From: Hemibagrus wyckioides
Taxonomy: Eukaryota > Chordata > Actinopteri > Siluriformes > Bagridae
Direction: 5' to 3'
Length of the DNA: 64,000 nt
Assembly (NCBI RefSeq): GCF_019097595.1
Contig: NC_080714.1
Coordinates: forward strand, 7,549,259-7,613,258
The notes under the pieces were generated by a model that saw nothing but the letters and a program-made list of their open reading frames with translations, was not told the DNA's origin and ran no database searches. The position numbers and the translations under genes were made by a program. Numbering within the stretch: the stretch's first letter is position 1; the number at the start of each line of letters is the position of its first letter. Below, one piece after another: positions 60,200 to 64,000 of this stretch.

Positions 60200-63100
60200 C
60201 ATTACTTATAATGTACATATATAATACATATAAATGTATCATTAGTCTTCAGTACAGGTTTTCATTAACCAAAAAGTTTGAAATAGTGTCAGTGTCAATC
60301 AATTTTCACTTTACTATTAGAGTTGATATGCTCCCTGCTATTCACACTAGACATCAACATTTCAATTTACGCAACAATTAATCAGGGTGAACTTAGATCA
60401 AGGGCACACCGGAATAAATACGCTAAACTATATCAGTGAAAGAGCTGTGAATGCAAATGACTAAGCTTATAAATTCATTTAGGAAATAAACATATAGCAA
60501 TTCTATGGTTTTTCTTAAATTTTTTATAGACCTAAAAATTATTTACTGAATATTTACTTATTTTATTCAATGGACCCCTTGAAACTATGAGACAGATTGA
60601 GAAACACTGGACTAGTGATAAGTATGTTTGCACAAATCCACACAATGATGAAACCAAACAGTTTTGGTTTGGCAGTAAACATAACTTAGGAGCACATGTC
60701 CAACCTCTCTCTTTCTCCAGGATCCCAAATTCTCATCTAAATTTTTACATTATTATATTCTTCTTCAACTTCTTCTTCTTCTTCTTCTCATACCATATTT
60801 CCATCAGTACTCATTTTGCTTGTATTTTAGATGCATGTATGAAGCTTTTCTCTTTTAGCTTGCATTTGTATTTAATTGCTGCGTTTGTAGTTTTTAAGTT
60901 GGTGCATTTTGTATTTAGTTGGTGCTTTTCTGAATTATGAATTTATCAGATTGGGATTGTGACTGCATGACTGTCACTTGACTGTGTCTAGTTGGTCTCT
61001 GTTGCTGGATATAGAGCTCAGAGCAAATAGAGTATCAACATCACATTAAAATATATATATACACATATTATAGAGGTAGTCACGCTTATTGGTGATTGAC
61101 TAATCTTGTATATTTCATTAGTAACACCTAGCTGATTATTACCTTTTTTGTAGTAGTAGAAGTGTTTACTTTTTTTTAGAATTTTTGTTAAGCTGTTTTT
61201 GCCACCTGGTTTCTACATGTTGGTTTATTCTGGGGGGAAATTTCTGTATAATAAAATCTATTGTTGTTGTTGTTGTTGTCATCTGAGATAATTTGTTTGT
61301 TCATAGAATTTGGTGAGGACCACACTAATTGCTGCAAAGGTGGCTTTTTTTCGATGAAGGAAACATTCATTATTTCCATCAAAATCATTATTTCTAACTC
61401 TGACATGTCAGCATGTCCTGTTCTTTTGCTATATTTTCTATTCAGACTAATTTCATGTGTGTGTCCTTGGAAAATAAATACAATTTTTTGAGTGATCCCA
61501 AACTTTTGAGCAGTAGTGTACATATTCACACACTCATTCACACCTGGGGTAATTGAGCAGGAAGGAACCAGGGAGCTTTTAGCTGTGAGGCAGGTAATGC
61601 TACCCACTGCCCCAACATGCTGCCTGTATAATGCCAGTTAAATGGTATCATGAGATACACTGTATACTGAGTTAGACAATACTGGTTTATAACTGGTTCA
61701 AAATAAACAAGGAATGAAATAGTTACAATCATTAAGTGTAGAGGTACTGTAACTAAATATTTTGCATATATATTTCCGTTTTTATTTTAAGACTTGAAGT
61801 ACTACTAACATTTAAAATTGTTCTTTTGACATGGAGGTCTAATATCTGGACAGTAGCTTAAAAATGCTCCCTGCTAATTTATAATCTAGTTCTTCTGCTG
61901 CCATAGGTTTCTATTCATTTTAACTCACCAATGTCGAGCAGTCAGATTAAATATATTTTGTATGGCAGGTCTTTGAATCTTCTCCTTAAATCCTCTTCAC
62001 CTGCAGCTAAAAAGTGTTCTTCAGTTATTAAAAGATATTACTAGATTACTAAACTTAACTGATATTACTAAACTAAATTTAACACCATTGAAGCTCTCAG
62101 ATCCCCAGAAATTGAGTGTGTGATTGTACCATATATTGATTTGCAAACGACCTTGATTGAGTCAGAATATGTACACAAAGAGACAGATAAGCACCAGTAG
62201 CCCAAACAAACTGCGTGGCGAAATGTGGACTGGACTTACCGGAACAGCTGAAACGAGACATCTATAAAATGAATGTACAACTACACGAAATGTGATGATG
62301 TAATGGGGAAGAAAGACCAGATGCTATTGGGACTATCTGCGTCTGTTCCCAAGGAGAAGGGATTTAAAGAAATCCCTAAAGCCCATAGTGAGATATTGCC
62401 TCGATAGAAACTTACAAGAATTTTTGCAAAGTGTAAAGTGTATATGCATATATCTAAATTTATATATCTACAGTATAGAATACCATTATGTGTCTTCGAG
62501 TAAGATTGTCAAGATGTTTTCATTTTTTTTTTTTTAGGACCGTGCTCCTAGTGGTGAAGGAAATGTGATCCCACAATTCACACTTAGAAGCTGGAGAGAG
62601 GCTACTGCATCTGAATGGCAGAAGCTGCTGACAGGCTCCAAACAGTCTATGCCTCAGTGTAGGAATTAGGTGGATAACACTATGCTGTGCTGCATCTGAG
62701 CTTGTAGCACATGCATACACATGACTTGCTTTGAATATTTGGTCAATCGCAGCCCATTAAGAAGAAGCAAAGGTAAAAATAAAATGTCAGTGTAACCAAA
62801 CAAATCACTCTGTACACTGTACACAAAAACACTGTAACTTAGAAGGATGCTGGGTTAAAGGGTGATTGCTGTGACCTAGAAGGACAGTGCTATCATGATC
62901 CATAGTGAGTTCATTTTCCACACACTGTACTGAGACGCATACATACATATTGTTTTTATATCAAGATCTAAAAACAATGTGAATACCTGTCCAATTAGTA
63001 CAAGGGTAAGTACGTTCCTAGAGATCCACTGGCATACAGTAGTCCATGTGTTAGAACACTGTTATGAAAGGTGAAATACAACATAAGGTTAAGGCTGTAA

Positions 63101-64000
63101 CCCTTTTCCCGTACTTTCCAGGGTATCCAGTCAGTCAGAACCGAAGCCCAACTTGGTGAGGTGTCCAAATGGAATGTTGGTCATCACTGATGGCTGTTTC
63201 TTGTATGGTCATTGTATGATTGTCTCACTTGGTGTTGAAACGCTGGTTGTCTTCCGGCATCCATGTGACCATACATGTGTCCCCAATATCACCAAATCAA
63301 GCGGTCAAGCAAGCAAATCATAAATGCTCTGACTAAACCGTACAAGATTTTATGTGGATCTGTACTTCTTTAAATGATTAAGAATTCCAATGCAATAACA
63401 TAGCAAAGTAAAAATCCATGTGGCAATACTACATTAGCTAAGCTCTGGTCATTTTAGTATTTCCCTAAAAATTATAGACACAATTATCAACACAAAAACT
63501 CAATACTTGAAGGGACACTGTCTTTTAATAGCATTTGGAGTGAAAAATTTACAGTGTAGTTATTAAAATCATTTTCTTTTGAACAGTAACACAAGTAAAC
63601 CAAAGACATGCAATGCCTTTAATGAGAAATGTACAGATCTAGTACTCAATTTATGTATTTTAATTTAATGTCAAAATTAACACCTGGAATCACATGTCTA
63701 AAGGAAAAGAAAAGAAAAAAAAGAAGAAAAAAAAAAACATCCAAAATAATCTCAATTTACCCTTTAAAATATACATATATTTATATATAAACCCCCATAA
63801 AACATTATGCACATTAATAGGAAAAAATGTTTTGATCCTCACCTACAGTGCTGAAAAAAACCTCTCTCTATATTAGCAGTTAGGGTCCAGAACAATGTTA
63901 ATTAAAAGAATAAATGTCAACCCTCTCCATCCATTTCTTACATTTTTAAAGCCCTCAAGACTCTTATGTTTCCTCTGAAAAAGAAAAGAGAAAGAGAGAG
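60200..64000. other. No gene seen; scattered repeat scraps
   Basis: AT-rich. A (TTG)n tract lies at about 61261-61279. 'ccaaacttttgagcagtagt' near 61498 is the usual terminus of non-autonomous Tc1/mariner-type fish repeats, so roughly 61260-61520 may be such an element. 'gctacccactgccccaacat' near 61598 looks like a SINE-type scrap. No exon with splice context or family similarity found; no lectin exons appear beyond gene G. Confidence 0.5.

Noticed and set aside
60587..60940. 117-codon plus-strand frame near the right end
   Set aside because: Phe-rich run created by T-rich sequence around 60760-60790; no family or splice context.

Overview
This is eukaryotic DNA, almost certainly from a teleost fish. 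Genes are split into many short exons with GT-AG splice sites. The sequence is AT-rich, full of microsatellites, and contains Tc1-like, hAT, LTR, LINE and SINE elements of types common in fish. The dominant gene family is the SUEL-type L-rhamnose-binding lectins (RBLs), secreted fish egg and mucosal lectins. The three-CRD type seen here also occurs in catfish eggs, so a siluriform is possible, but that is inference.

Main content: a tandem, minus-strand array of RBL genes. I name them A (550-3278, decayed), D (20929-26071, intact, 307 aa), E (30476-33525, intact, 306 aa), F (50028-52077, short, one complete CRD) and G (56387-59799, intact, 307 aa). Two more decayed copies lie tail to tail at 12.4-14.2 kb (B, plus strand) and 14.8-16.8 kb (C, minus strand). 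Intact genes share one architecture: two signal-peptide exons, then three CRDs of three exons each (about 45, 127-136 and 104-110 nt), then a 3'UTR exon. Each CRD module begins and ends on a phase-1 intron, so modules can be gained or lost in frame.

Layout: 0-3.4 kb gene A; 3.4-12 kb no gene, but three copies of an RBL 5' flank and duplicated repeats; 12-17.6 kb the pseudogene pair; 17.6-20.3 kb microsatellites and a LINE end; 20.3-26.1 kb gene D with a dead Tc1 copy and a foldback repeat in introns; 27.4-29.9 kb an element with 12-bp inverted ends around one exon of an unrecognised gene; 30-33.6 kb gene E; 36.4 kb an orphan RBL 3' flank; 38.0-39.2 kb a full-length Tc1-like transposon with an uninterrupted transposase; 39.6-49.4 kb a poly(A)-binding-protein-like gene wrecked by LTR insertions and duplications; 49.8-52.1 kb gene F; 53.0-54.5 kb a second, dead Tc1-type element; 55.4-59.8 kb gene G; 60-64 kb no gene seen.

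The lectins would be secreted through the ER and bind rhamnose or galactose-type sugars on microbes or eggs (family knowledge). The window shows birth-and-death evolution of this family: intact copies, copies with stops and lost splice sites, inverted copies, orphan flanks and a module-loss derivative. Exon boundaries were assigned by eye from splice signals, reading phase and comparison among the copies. No alignment or search was run.
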